This document shows, one piece after another, positions 1 to 7,260 of a stretch of DNA of 34,463 nucleotides. Each line of letters starts with the position of its first letter. Within the stretch, counting starts at the first letter, position 1. This stretch comes from DATLZB01 sp035574175. GTDB lineage: Bacteria > Pseudomonadota > Alphaproteobacteria > Rhizobiales > Hyphomicrobiaceae. The stretch covers positions 1 through 34,463 of the forward strand of contig DATLZB010000156.1 in assembly GCA_035574175.1 (NCBI GenBank). The letters run 5' to 3'. The position numbers were made by a program, and so were the translations under genes. Below the pieces are notes generated by a model. That model was not told where the DNA came from and searched no databases. It saw only the letters and a program-made list of their open reading frames with translations.

Positions 1-19
1 GGGGGGGGGGGGGGGGGGG
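1..19. other. Poly-G run at window edge
   Basis: The first 19 bases are all G, followed directly by ordinary coding-density sequence. Such a run at the very end of a sequence is typical of no-signal calls in two-colour sequencing chemistry at a contig end. It is read here as a probable artefact and not as biology. Confidence 0.7.
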
Positions 20-48
20 TCGGCTGGCCGCCCCCTGCTGCGCTCGCG

Positions 49-1176
49 TCAGAAGGGATTGAGGCTCGGCTCAGCGGTGAATTTCAGATAGCCGATGTTG
101 GCGCCGAGCCTCAGCCCCAGCCCGGTGCGGATCGGAGCCAGGATCAGGCGTCCCTTCTTGAGGAAGGTGATGCCGACCCCGCCGACCAGATAAGCCGAGC
201 CGTCGATACCGGCAAAGCGGGTCAGCACCTCGTCTGCCGACTCAATATTGTAGACGAGGAACATCACGCGGGAGCCGTCGACTCCGAAGTCGGTGCCGAG
301 ACTCGGCCCCTGCCAGTAGATCCTGCGCTCGCCAAAGCGCTTGGTCACCAGCTTGCCTTGGCCGTAACGCACGCCGGCGAACAGCGCACCTCCGCCTTCG
401 GTGCCGAGCACGTAACCGTTGGGACTGCCGTAGGAGCGGAAGGCGTACTCGATGACGCTGGCGAGTTCGGCGGAGAGCGTGCCGAAGAATCCCCGTCCGG
501 CGGCGCGGATGTCCTCGGCGGTGAACGTGCGCCCCTCGCCGCCGTCGGGTGCAGGTTGCGTGTCGCCGGGCGGAGTAGCAGAGGCCCTCGTGGCGGAATC
601 CCACGATGTTGCCGCAGGAGGGCGTGCGGGCGGCTCGAGTTCGCCGGTACGGGCAGTTTTGAGCTGAGGCGCCGCCTCGGGCGCACGGCGGGGCTTGGGC
701 GGCTCGGAAGGAGGCACAACCGCCTTCGGCGCCGGCGGCCGCAGTGCGTCCTCGAGCCGGGCCGAGACAAGCCTGGCGCGCTGCCTCGTCACCTCGATCA
801 GCTGCGCGGCGGCGGCTTGGACCTCTCTCAGGCGATCGCAGCCGGCCGACTTGGCGCGGCTGTCGTCGCCCAGCCGATCAAGGTCAAGCAGCAGTTGACC
901 GGCCTTGGCATCAAGGGCGCGGACTTCTTCGGTGCGCAGGAACTCGTAGCCCCTGGCCTCGATCTCATGCTCGGGCCAGTCGCGTTTGGCGGCCAACTCC
1001 CGCAGCTTCGGGTTCAGCTCGCGCTGGCTGTCGGCATTGAGCTGGCGCAGGCGCACACCGGTTTCATCGATCACTGCGGCGATGGTTTCTGGGCCGCACA
1101 CCTCGCTGGCGGCAGGTGTGGCGTGCGCCAGCATCGAGAGCGTGGTCAACAGAGCGATGGCGGCGTTGCTGGGCAT
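49..1176 (-). CDS. eipA: EipA-family (DUF1134) envelope protein with long N-terminal extension
   Basis: 375 residues from the ATG at 1176. The first ~23 residues are a hydrophobic signal-peptide-like stretch ending near PAAS-E, although it lacks the usual basic residues. Residues ~25-150 are charged, probably helical, and hold two cysteines. Residues ~150-220 are a proline-rich linker. Residues ~227-375 match the DUF1134/EipA domain, with YVLGTEGGGALFAGVRYGQG, a YWQGPS motif, a VGGVGIT segment and the terminal GANIGYLKF...NPF. EipA of Brucella is a small periplasmic beta-barrel-like protein needed for envelope integrity, and is only about 200 residues long. Here the family domain carries some 200 extra N-terminal residues. 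The gene lies 150 bases downstream of a polysaccharide deacetylase on the same strand. The family call is firm; the role of the extension is unknown. An upstream in-frame extension to 1317 is possible but has no better start. Confidence 0.85.
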   Translation of the reverse strand: MPSNAAIALLTTLSMLAHATPAASEVCGPETIAAVIDETGVRLRQLNADSQRELNPKLRELAAKRDWPEHEIEARGYEFLRTEEVRALDAKAGQLLLDLDRLGDDSRAKSAGCDRLREVQAAAAQLIEVTRQRARLVSARLEDALRPPAPKAVVPPSEPPKPRRAPEAAPQLKTARTGELEPPARPPAATSWDSATRASATPPGDTQPAPDGGEGRTFTAEDIRAAGRGFFGTLSAELASVIEYAFRSYGSPNGYVLGTEGGGALFAGVRYGQGKLVTKRFGERRIYWQGPSLGTDFGVDGSRVMFLVYNIESADEVLTRFAGIDGSAYLVGGVGITFLKKGRLILAPIRTGLGLRLGANIGYLKFTAEPSLNPF

Positions 1177-1298
1177 GCCGCGTTCCGTTGGTAGGCAGCG
1201 TTTCAGACTCGCGCCTAAGAAACACGCCCACAGTGGGACGCAAGTTTGGCAATGCGTGGGTTCCTCCAGGCGCCAGCGCTCGGCCAGGAGGGCAACTT

Positions 1299-1317
1299 CC
1301 CCTCGGCAAGGGCTCAA
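1299..1317 (-). promoter_or_regulatory. Short hairpin motif shared with the leader of the GPR-like gene
   Basis: On the plus strand CCCCTCG is followed at once by GCAAGGGCTCAA. The same two blocks, separated by one extra A, recur at 27768-27787. Read on the minus strand both form CCCTT-loop-GAGGG, a 5-bp stem with one G-T pair and a loop of 3 or 4 bases. Both copies lie upstream of a minus-strand gene, here 123-141 bases before the EipA start and only ten bases after the deacetylase stop codon. It could be a protein-binding site, an RNA hairpin or a weak terminator. The function is not known to me. Confidence 0.35.
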
Positions 1318-1326
1318 AGTTCTAAA

Positions 1327-2226
1327 TCAGTTCTTGCCGGCGGGGGTGCCAGCCACCGGAGCCGGGGCAGTCTCGATCGTGCGCACCACACTCGAGGTGG
1401 GGCGGTCGGATACGGGTCCTTTGAACTCCGCCTTCACCCTGGCGTCGTATTCGGCAATGCTGACAACCGGCGCCTTGGGCTTCATATGCACGACCTTGTA
1501 GCCCTTGGACTTCAGTTCGTTGAGCAGGTCGGGCAGAGCCTTGGCGGTCGACTGCTGGAAGTCGTGCAGCAGGATGATGCCCTTGCCGGTCTTTTCGAGC
1601 TTCGAGAGCACGGCCTTGATAACCTGCTCGGGCTTGCGCCATTTGAAATCGAAGGAGTCAAGGTCCATCGAGAAGATGGCAATGTTGCGCTTGCCAAGAT
1701 AGCTCACCAGAGCGGGCGGATCCTGCAAATAGGGGAAGCGGAAAAACGGTGCCGGCGGCGCGCCGAGCGCCAACTTCACCGCGCTCACGCCGAGCTCGAT
1801 CTCGTCCCTGGCCTTGTCCTCCGTCATCTTCTTGTGGGCGAGGTTGGCGTGCGACCAGGTGTGTGAGCCGATGGTGTGGCCCTGCGCTGCGACCTCCTTC
1901 AACAGTTCGGGATGCCAGATGGCGTGCTTGCCGATGGGAAAGAACGTCGCCTTGATGCAATGGGCGGCGAGCGCCTCAAGAACGAGGCGCGTGGTGGTCG
2001 GCCAGGGTCCATCGTCGAAGGTCAGCACCACTTCCTTCAAGGACAGGAAGTCGTGCGCCTTGTACTGCTCAAGGCCAAAGCCCGGACCGCCGGTGGTATC
2101 GATCTCCACCACGCGGGAAAGGCCAAGCGCGTTGGGGTTGCCGGGACACTGCTGTGCGCTGGCGGAGAAGGCCATTACGGTGAACAGCGCGGCCGACAGC
2201 GAAACGGTGCAAAGTGTCCGGCGCAT
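1327..2226 (-). CDS. Secreted polysaccharide deacetylase (NodB-homology, CE4)
   Basis: 299 residues. The ATG at 2226 follows a clear GGAGGC ribosome site, while the upstream in-frame TTG at 2244 has none. A signal peptide (residues 1-24) ends at SASA-QQ, so the enzyme acts in the periplasm or outside. All NodB-fold motifs are visible: TFDDGP at 69-74 (D71 probable base, D72 metal), SHTWSH at 121-126 (H122 and H126 metal), RFPY at 163-166, and LHD at 220-222 with catalytic H221. The family removes N- or O-acetyl groups from glycans such as peptidoglycan, chitooligosaccharide or exopolysaccharide, and the substrate cannot be told from sequence. The last ~45 residues are a low-complexity tail rich in Pro, Thr and Ala. 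The gene lies upstream of the EipA-like gene, which fits a cell-envelope role. Confidence 0.9.
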   Translation of the reverse strand: MRRTLCTVSLSAALFTVMAFSASAQQCPGNPNALGLSRVVEIDTTGGPGFGLEQYKAHDFLSLKEVVLTFDDGPWPTTTRLVLEALAAHCIKATFFPIGKHAIWHPELLKEVAAQGHTIGSHTWSHANLAHKKMTEDKARDEIELGVSAVKLALGAPPAPFFRFPYLQDPPALVSYLGKRNIAIFSMDLDSFDFKWRKPEQVIKAVLSKLEKTGKGIILLHDFQQSTAKALPDLLNELKSKGYKVVHMKPKAPVVSIAEYDARVKAEFKGPVSDRPTSSVVRTIETAPAPVAGTPAGKN

Positions 2227-2409
2227 TGGCTGCCTCCCCTTCAAGACCGATCCCGGCTGAATCGAAGCTCATGGGGATGTTTAGCCCTCCAGACGTATTC
2301 GGGAAAGCTCTCGTTGGCGGGTGGCGACAAGCGGCGGGCGCCAGTGCAGCTCACCGATGCAAGAACGAATTTCGCGGCGCGGAATGACGCTGCGCGTTTT
2401 GCTTGTCGC

Positions 2410-2437
2410 TTGAAGCCGTTGCAACGCTGACTGTAAT
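2410..2437 (+). promoter_or_regulatory. Candidate housekeeping-sigma promoter
   Basis: TTGAAG (2410-2415) and TGTAAT (2432-2437) are separated by 16 bases. They match the TTGACA/TATAAT consensus at 4 and 5 of 6 positions. The -10 ends 35 bases before the ATG of the first solute-binding-protein gene, and a CGGAGGAGACGG ribosome site lies between. Confidence 0.4.
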
Positions 2438-2472
2438 GTGGCGCCGTTTCGAAGCAACGGAGGAGACGGCAA

Positions 2473-3516
2473 ATGAGAACGGGGCTTGTCGGGGCGGCAT
2501 TGCTCTCAATGGCGGTGGCGCCGCCTATCGCGCTGGCCGACGAGGTGGCCGATTTCTACAAGGGCAAGACGGTCAGCGTGATCGTGGGCTACAGCCCCGG
2601 CGGCGGCTATGACACCTACGCGCGCGTGCTTGCCAAGCACATCGGCAAGTACATTCCCGGCAATCCGACGGTCGTCATTCAGAACATGCCGGGAGCCGGC
2701 AGTCTGGTGGCGGCCAATTACCTCTACAACATTGCGCCTAAGGACGGGACGGCGTTCGGCACGTTTGCCCGCAACATGCCCCTCATCGGTATGCTCGGCA
2801 CCGACCAGAACGTGCAGTTCGACCCGCGCAAGTTCACCTGGCTCGGCTCGTCCTCGAGCTTCGCGAATGACGCCTATGTGCTGATCACGCGGAAAGATGC
2901 CAAGGCAAAAACTCTTAAGGATGCGATGAAGCCCGGCGGCCCGCAACTGCTGCTGGGCAGCACCGCGGAAGGCGTGTCGAGCGATGCCATGGCGATCGTG
3001 CTCCGCGACATGCTGGGCTTGAATATCAAGTTGATCACCGGCTACCGGGACAGCAGCGAGCTGTACCTGGCGATGGAGCGCAACGAGGTGGAGGGGCGAA
3101 CGACGGGACTGTCCTCGGTGCTCTCCAACAAGCCGGATTGGCTGAAGAAGGACGGGCCCATGCAGGTGCTTGTCGTGTTCGGTCGGCGTGAGCGCCATCC
3201 TGACTTCCCGAACGCGCCGATGGCCGTGGAACTGGCCAAGAACGAGAACGATCGGGCCCTGATCAGGTTCCTCGAGCTGCCCTACTCGTTGTCGCGGCCC
3301 TACGCGGCCCCGCCCGGCGTGCCACCTGCCCGGGCCAAGGCGCTGCAGGCGGCTTTCCTCGCCGCGCACAAGGATCCGGAGTATCTCAAGGAGGCGGAGA
3401 AGCTGCGCATCGACGTCAGCCCGATCGGCGGCGAGGCGGTTTTGAAGCTGCTCGACAACATCTCCAAAATGCCGAAGGAAGAGCTGAAGAAAGTCGAAAA
3501 GCTGATTGGCGGCTGA
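2473..3516 (+). CDS. TctC/Bug-family tripartite tricarboxylate transporter substrate-binding protein
   Basis: 347 residues. The ATG at 2473 follows a GGAGGAG ribosome site. Residues 1-22 form a signal peptide ending ALA-DEV. The mature protein has the Bug/TctC fold signatures: VIVGYSPGGGYDTYAR near 37-51, the beta-strand/loop QNMPGAGS at 70-77, then AANYLYN and a C-terminal region with PYAAPPGVPPARAKAL. The family captures carboxylates or related small acids in the periplasm and passes them to a TctA/TctB membrane pair. No such membrane subunits occur in the window, so the partner must be elsewhere or the protein may sense and not transport. It is followed nine bases later by a paralogue, which points to a two-gene operon from local duplication. 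The ligand is unknown. Confidence 0.88.
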   Translation: MRTGLVGAALLSMAVAPPIALADEVADFYKGKTVSVIVGYSPGGGYDTYARVLAKHIGKYIPGNPTVVIQNMPGAGSLVAANYLYNIAPKDGTAFGTFARNMPLIGMLGTDQNVQFDPRKFTWLGSSSSFANDAYVLITRKDAKAKTLKDAMKPGGPQLLLGSTAEGVSSDAMAIVLRDMLGLNIKLITGYRDSSELYLAMERNEVEGRTTGLSSVLSNKPDWLKKDGPMQVLVVFGRRERHPDFPNAPMAVELAKNENDRALIRFLELPYSLSRPYAAPPGVPPARAKALQAAFLAAHKDPEYLKEAEKLRIDVSPIGGEAVLKLLDNISKMPKEELKKVEKLIGG

Positions 3517-3525
3517 GACGACTGC

Positions 3526-4674
3526 ATGCCGAGGAAGATGCGCACAATCGCGGCGGCGGCCATTGCGCTTGCCGCCGCACTGCTGCCTACTGGGGCGGCG
3601 ACGGACGATATCGCCGAGTTCTACCGTAGCAATCGGGTGCGCATTGTCGCCGGCCATCTGCCCGGCACGGCCGGCGATGCGCACGCGAGGCTGCTGGGGC
3701 GCCACCTCGGCCGCTACCTTCCGGGCGGCTCGGTGGTGATCGTGCAGAACATGCCGGGAGCCGGCGGCCTCATCGCGGCCAACTATCTCTATGCAGCGGC
3801 GCCCGCCGACGGCAGCGTGCTCGCCACCTTCTCGCACGACATACCGATGCTGGCCCTGCTCGGCGAGAACGCCAATGTCCGGTTCGACCCGCTCAAGCTC
3901 GGCTGGCTCGGGTCCTCCTCGGGTTACGAAGACGACGCGCTCCTGCTGCTGGTGCACAACGGCGCTGGCTTCGCCACCATCGAGGATGCACGCGGGGAGA
4001 GCGGCCGCGAGCTCGTGCTCGGGGTGACGGGGGAACATGCGCGTGGCTCGGACGTACCGGTGGCGCTGCGCGAGCCGGCAGGCGTCAATCTTAACCTGCT
4101 GTTCGGCGGCGCGGCCGAGGAGGCGACGAGTGGTGCTGTGCCCCATCTCTTGCGCCAAGTCCTCGGCCTCAACCTCAAGGTGATCTCGGGCTTTCCCGAC
4201 AGCAACGCCATCGACGCGGCCATTGCGCGCGGCGAGATCGATGGGCGAATGGCGTCCCTCTCAGCCATTCGCGCAAGCCGGCCGCAATGGCTCGGCCCGT
4301 CGGGCTCGATGCGCGCGCTGATGCAGTTCGGGCGCGCCAGCCGCCATCCGGCCTTCGCCGAGGCTCCGACGGCGCGCGAACTCGCCGGCGATGAGGCGAC
4401 GCGCGAGATCATCGCGCTCGCAGAGATGCCTTACATGATGTCGCGAGCTTATGCGACGCCACCGGGCGTGCCGCCGGCTCGGGCGCACGCGCTCGCATCC
4501 GCTTTCGCGGCCGTCCACGATGATGCGGGATTTCGCGCCGGCGCGGCTCGGCTCGGTTTCGACGTGAGCCCGATCGGGCCCGAGCAGTTGCGCCGGCTCC
4601 TCGGTCGGATTGCCGAGGCACCGGCGGAACTGCGCGATCGGCTGCGCAAGGTGCGGGCCGGCGGTGGCGAATGA
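3526..4674 (+). CDS. Second TctC/Bug-family substrate-binding protein with an internal 28-residue duplication
   Basis: 382 residues, paralogous to the gene nine bases upstream. The ATG at 3526 leads into a signal peptide (MRTIAAAAIALAAALLPTGA). QNMPGAG (74-80), AANYLY and the C-terminal AYATPPGVPPARAHAL segment align closely with the upstream copy. Two differences stand out. The ligand-loop region GYSPGGGYDTYAR of the first protein is GHLPGTAGDAHAR here, so the ligand may differ. Residues 163-190 and 191-218 are two diverged copies of a segment that is single in the paralogue (LLLGSTAEGVSSDAM...LGLNIK). This explains most of the extra length. Translation of this reading frame is uninterrupted. 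It is probably co-transcribed with the first gene. Confidence 0.85.
   Translation: MPRKMRTIAAAAIALAAALLPTGAATDDIAEFYRSNRVRIVAGHLPGTAGDAHARLLGRHLGRYLPGGSVVIVQNMPGAGGLIAANYLYAAAPADGSVLATFSHDIPMLALLGENANVRFDPLKLGWLGSSSGYEDDALLLLVHNGAGFATIEDARGESGRELVLGVTGEHARGSDVPVALREPAGVNLNLLFGGAAEEATSGAVPHLLRQVLGLNLKVISGFPDSNAIDAAIARGEIDGRMASLSAIRASRPQWLGPSGSMRALMQFGRASRHPAFAEAPTARELAGDEATREIIALAEMPYMMSRAYATPPGVPPARAHALASAFAAVHDDAGFRAGAARLGFDVSPIGPEQLRRLLGRIAEAPAELRDRLRKVRAGGGE
4012..4179 (+). repeat. Diverged tandem 84-bp coding duplication
   Basis: Two units of 84 bases (4012-4095 and 4096-4179) encode 28 residues each. They align without gaps to each other (11 identities by eye) and to the single corresponding segment of the upstream paralogue. 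Shared positions include L1, G4, E8, L19-R20, G24 and N26. The second unit resembles the paralogue more closely, so the first is the likely inserted or faster-evolving copy. Confidence 0.6.
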
Positions 4675-4705
4675 CCGGCTCATGCGCGTGAACTGAGGCC
4701 TACCT

Positions 4706-5512
4706 TTACAGCCGTTCAATCAACGCCAGCGCGGCCGCAGGCGCGCGCAGTTTACCTTCGTGAATCACGTACATGAACACGTCGCGCGGTTGCCTTCTGC
4801 CGGCAGGGCGATGCTCGGGATCGGCGAGCGGTAGCTCGCCGGGCACTTCGCCCCGCGCCCAGGCGCGGGCACGCCGGGCCCAGGCATCGAGGTCCTCGAG
4901 CGGATAGGCGACGGGCAGCGCGTCCACACCCCGCTGCAGGCGCGCATAGACGAAATCGCCCGTAACGTCGGCGATCGCCGGGTATCGTGCATGATCGGCA
5001 TAGACGAGGGCGGTGCTGTGCCGGCGCAACAGCGCGACGAACTCGGGCGTGGCGAACGAGGGATGACGTACCTCGACGGCGTGGCGCAGCGGTCGACCTT
5101 CGAGCGATCGCGGCAGCAACGCCAGGAATGCGCCAAAGTCGTCGGGATCGAACCTCTTGGATGGCGCAAACTGCCACAGCACCGGCCCGAGACGGTCGCC
5201 CAGCTCGGCGACGCCCGAACGGAAAAAGCGGTCGATGGACTCGCCGGCCTCAGCCAGGACGCGGCGGTTGACGGCGTAGCGCGGCCCTTTCAGCGTGAAC
5301 ACGAAGCCATCCGGCGTCTCGCTCCGCCATTTGGCGAACGTGGCCGGAGACTGCGTGCTGTAGAAGGTGCCGTTGATCTCTATCGAGGTGAGGCGGCGGC
5401 TGGCGTAGAAGAGCTCCTTGGCCTGCGGCAGATCGTCGGGATAGAACACGCCGCGCCATGGCGCGAACGTCCAGCCGCCGATACCTATTCTGATCGCGCC
5501 GCTCTTCGGCAT
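4706..5512 (-). CDS. DUF72 (YecE-type) protein
   Basis: 268 residues from the ATG at 5512, which has GAGGTG nine bases upstream. A GTG at 5524 is possible but worse placed. The sequence has the DUF72 TIM-barrel signatures: IRIGIGGWTFAPWRGVFYP near the N-terminus, SIEINGTFYSTQSPATFAKW, FVFTLKGPRYAVNRR, LGPVLWQFAPSKRFD, AVEVRHPSF and a late FVYARLQRG block. The family is widespread in bacteria and archaea and has no settled function, so none is assigned. It is convergent with the solute-binding-protein pair and divergent from the GNAT gene, with about 80 bases between the two starts. Confidence 0.88.
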   Translation of the reverse strand: MPKSGAIRIGIGGWTFAPWRGVFYPDDLPQAKELFYASRRLTSIEINGTFYSTQSPATFAKWRSETPDGFVFTLKGPRYAVNRRVLAEAGESIDRFFRSGVAELGDRLGPVLWQFAPSKRFDPDDFGAFLALLPRSLEGRPLRHAVEVRHPSFATPEFVALLRRHSTALVYADHARYPAIADVTGDFVYARLQRGVDALPVAYPLEDLDAWARRARAWARGEVPGELPLADPEHRPAGRRQPRDVFMYVIHEGKLRAPAAALALIERL

Positions 5513-5592
5513 TGCTCTCACCACCTCGCGACCCCATCTCTTGGAACCATGGCGGGACGGTCAATTGGGACCGGTCCCCACAGGAGCCGAGC

Positions 5593-5889
5593 ATGGGCGA
5601 TATCATCATCACACGGGAAGAGCACCCGACGCGCGGGCGCTACGTGGCGCGCATGGTGGGCAGCGAGGCCGAGGCGGAGCTCACCTACAGCCGCGCTTCG
5701 CCCGTGCTGATCATCGCCGACCACACCGGCGTGCCCGATGCCTTCCGCGGCCGCGGCGTCGGGCGGGCGCTGCTCGAGCGCATGGTCGCCGACGCCAGGA
5801 TCGAAGGGTTCAAGATCATCCCGCTGTGCCCCTTCGTCAACGCCGAGCGCAAGCGCCACCCCGACTGGGCCGACGTGTTCCAGGCGTGA
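5593..5889 (+). CDS. Small GNAT N-acetyltransferase (YidJ/COG2388-like)
   Basis: 98 residues. The ATG at 5593 is preceded by AGGAG at 7-8 bases, which decides the start. The acetyl-CoA pyrophosphate-binding motif is clear: FRGRGVGRALLE at 51-62 fits (Q/R)xxGx(G/A). The protein is shorter than typical GNATs and ends with an ERKRHPDWADVF block seen in the short COG2388 group. These proteins are predicted acetyl-CoA-dependent transferases, and their substrates are mostly unknown. The gene is convergent with the VOC gene, 23 bases away. Confidence 0.88.
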   Translation: MGDIIITREEHPTRGRYVARMVGSEAEAELTYSRASPVLIIADHTGVPDAFRGRGVGRALLERMVADARIEGFKIIPLCPFVNAERKRHPDWADVFQA

Positions 5890-5912
5890 AGCGGCGGCCC
5901 GGCATACGCCAC

Positions 5913-6368
5913 TCACAGCTTGATGCCTTTGTCGGCCAGCTCCTGCTTCGCCCTCTCGTTCTTGGCGAGGTTAAGGCCCATGGCGTTCAGCACCTCCGGC
6001 GCTTTGGTGAACTGAACGTTGGTGTATTCGACGACCTCGACGCGGTTGCCCCAGGGGTCGAGGAAATCGAGGAAGGGGCCCGGCAACAGCCGGGCGCCCG
6101 CCGCCTCCGCCAGCCGGCGCACGGCGGAGCGGTCGTCAACGACGAGGCCGAAGTGGCGATGCGGCTCGCCGCGCGCGGTATCGGTCTCCATCAGCGCGAT
6201 GAACTGGTCGCCAATGTCGATGAACGCCTGTCCCTTATCGCGCCCGCGCAGGTTGAAGGAGAAGATGCGGCTGTAAAACTCCAAGGCTTCATCGACGTTG
6301 CCGACCTCCAGCGCGACGTGGTTGATGCCGACCAGGCGCGGTCTGCGAGGCTCCGGTTCGTTGCTCAT
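5913..6368 (-). CDS. VOC-superfamily (glyoxalase/bleomycin-resistance type) protein
   Basis: 151 residues from the ATG at 6368, with an AGGAAAGGA ribosome site just upstream. The VOC beta-alpha-beta-beta-beta units are visible: GINHVALEVGNVDEALEFYS at 14-33 with probable metal ligand H17, HRHFGLVVDD with H70/H72, and DPWGNRVEVVEY with E111. The family includes glyoxalase I, extradiol dioxygenases and fosfomycin or bleomycin resistance proteins. The sequence does not decide among these, and a generic call is safest. A lysine-rich tail of about 35 residues follows the domain. It lies 96 bases downstream of the Nudix gene on the same strand. Confidence 0.87.
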   Translation of the reverse strand: MSNEPEPRRPRLVGINHVALEVGNVDEALEFYSRIFSFNLRGRDKGQAFIDIGDQFIALMETDTARGEPHRHFGLVVDDRSAVRRLAEAAGARLLPGPFLDFLDPWGNRVEVVEYTNVQFTKAPEVLNAMGLNLAKNERAKQELADKGIKL

Positions 6369-6464
6369 CGCCGGGTCCTTTCCTGCAGCAGTCATGCCTC
6401 TAAACTCCAGATGGGGCGGCGCAGCGGCGGCTGCAATCGCGGCTTCCGGTCGTGCCCTTTGCTG

Positions 6465-6965
6465 TCAGCGCCGGCGCGGACGCGGGCGGCGGCGCTCGGC
6501 GAGCCAGGCCAGGAACGCCGCGAGGATCACGTGCTGGCCCTTGTGCAGCTTGTGCATGGCCTTCTCGGGCGAGAACCATCCCGCGCGGTCCACTTCCGGG
6601 AAATCGCGTAAACGGCCCGACCCGGGCGGCCACTCCATGGCGAAGGTGTTGGAGCAGAGCGCGGCGGGATCGAGCTCGCCTTCCACCGCCCATACGTCGA
6701 TGATTTTGGCCGAGGGCTGACGAAAAGCGCCGAGCGGCACCGGCTCGCCCTTCATTACCGCGGACGGGATCGCGCCCGTCTCTTCGGCGAACTCGCGCTT
6801 GGCGGCGGCCAGTGCGTCCTCGCCCGGGGCGTACTCCCCTTTGGGGATGCTCCAGGCGGCCTCGTCCTTGTTTGTCCAGAAGGGGCCGCCGGGGTGCACG
6901 AGCAGCACCTCGGGGCGCGATCGGCGCAGCCGGTAGAGGAGCAGCCCTGCGCTGCGTCGAACCAT
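6465..6965 (-). CDS. Nudix hydrolase
   Basis: 166 residues from the ATG at 6965. An upstream GTG at 6980, which has GAGGGAA about seven bases before it, is an equally good start and would add five residues. The full Nudix box is present: GEYAPGED...KREFAEETGAI fits GX5EX7REUXEEXGU, the Mg2+-binding helix. The N-terminus VRRSAGLLLYRLRR...VLLVHPGGPFW and the WSIPKGEY strand resemble the diadenosine-polyphosphate or house-cleaning class. The C-terminus is arginine-rich. The substrate is a nucleoside diphosphate linked to another group, but which one is unknown. It is divergent from kdsA across ~280 bases in which I see no further gene. Confidence 0.9.
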   Translation of the reverse strand: MVRRSAGLLLYRLRRSRPEVLLVHPGGPFWTNKDEAAWSIPKGEYAPGEDALAAAKREFAEETGAIPSAVMKGEPVPLGAFRQPSAKIIDVWAVEGELDPAALCSNTFAMEWPPGSGRLRDFPEVDRAGWFSPEKAMHKLHKGQHVILAAFLAWLAERRRPRPRRR

Positions 6966-7248
6966 GATGATACCAGCCACGGGCAGGTTCCCTCGCCGGG
7001 CTGGTGTAGCCTGCAGGCGAAGACGCCACAACGGTTGCAAGCGAATCACCGGGGGGCGCGCCGCATTTACGACCCCGCACCCGGAGTCACCTGGACATAG
7101 GTCGAGATCTCCAAACTGCGGTTCATGCTGGTTTGATGGCGGCCGTGATGCGGACGAGGCCCGAAGATCGCCGCAGAACCATAGATGAGCAAGCGCCGTT
7201 GTGGTGCCGGGAAACAAGGGCGGGCTCGTTTCGGGCGGGTAGGGGCGC

Positions 7249-7254
7249 TATAAC
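7249..7254 (+). promoter_or_regulatory. Possible -10 element of a leaderless kdsA transcript
   Basis: TATAAC ends six bases before the kdsA ATG and no Shine-Dalgarno sequence precedes that ATG. A start site about seven bases after a -10 would fall on the ATG. There is no good -35 match, so the call is tentative. Confidence 0.25.
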
Positions 7255-7260
7255 CGCCCC

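Noticed and set aside
2506..4158. Open frame of 550 codons on the minus strand across both solute-binding-protein genes
   Set aside because: It is the antisense shadow of two clear paralogues. Its internal similarity only mirrors the duplication of the real genes.
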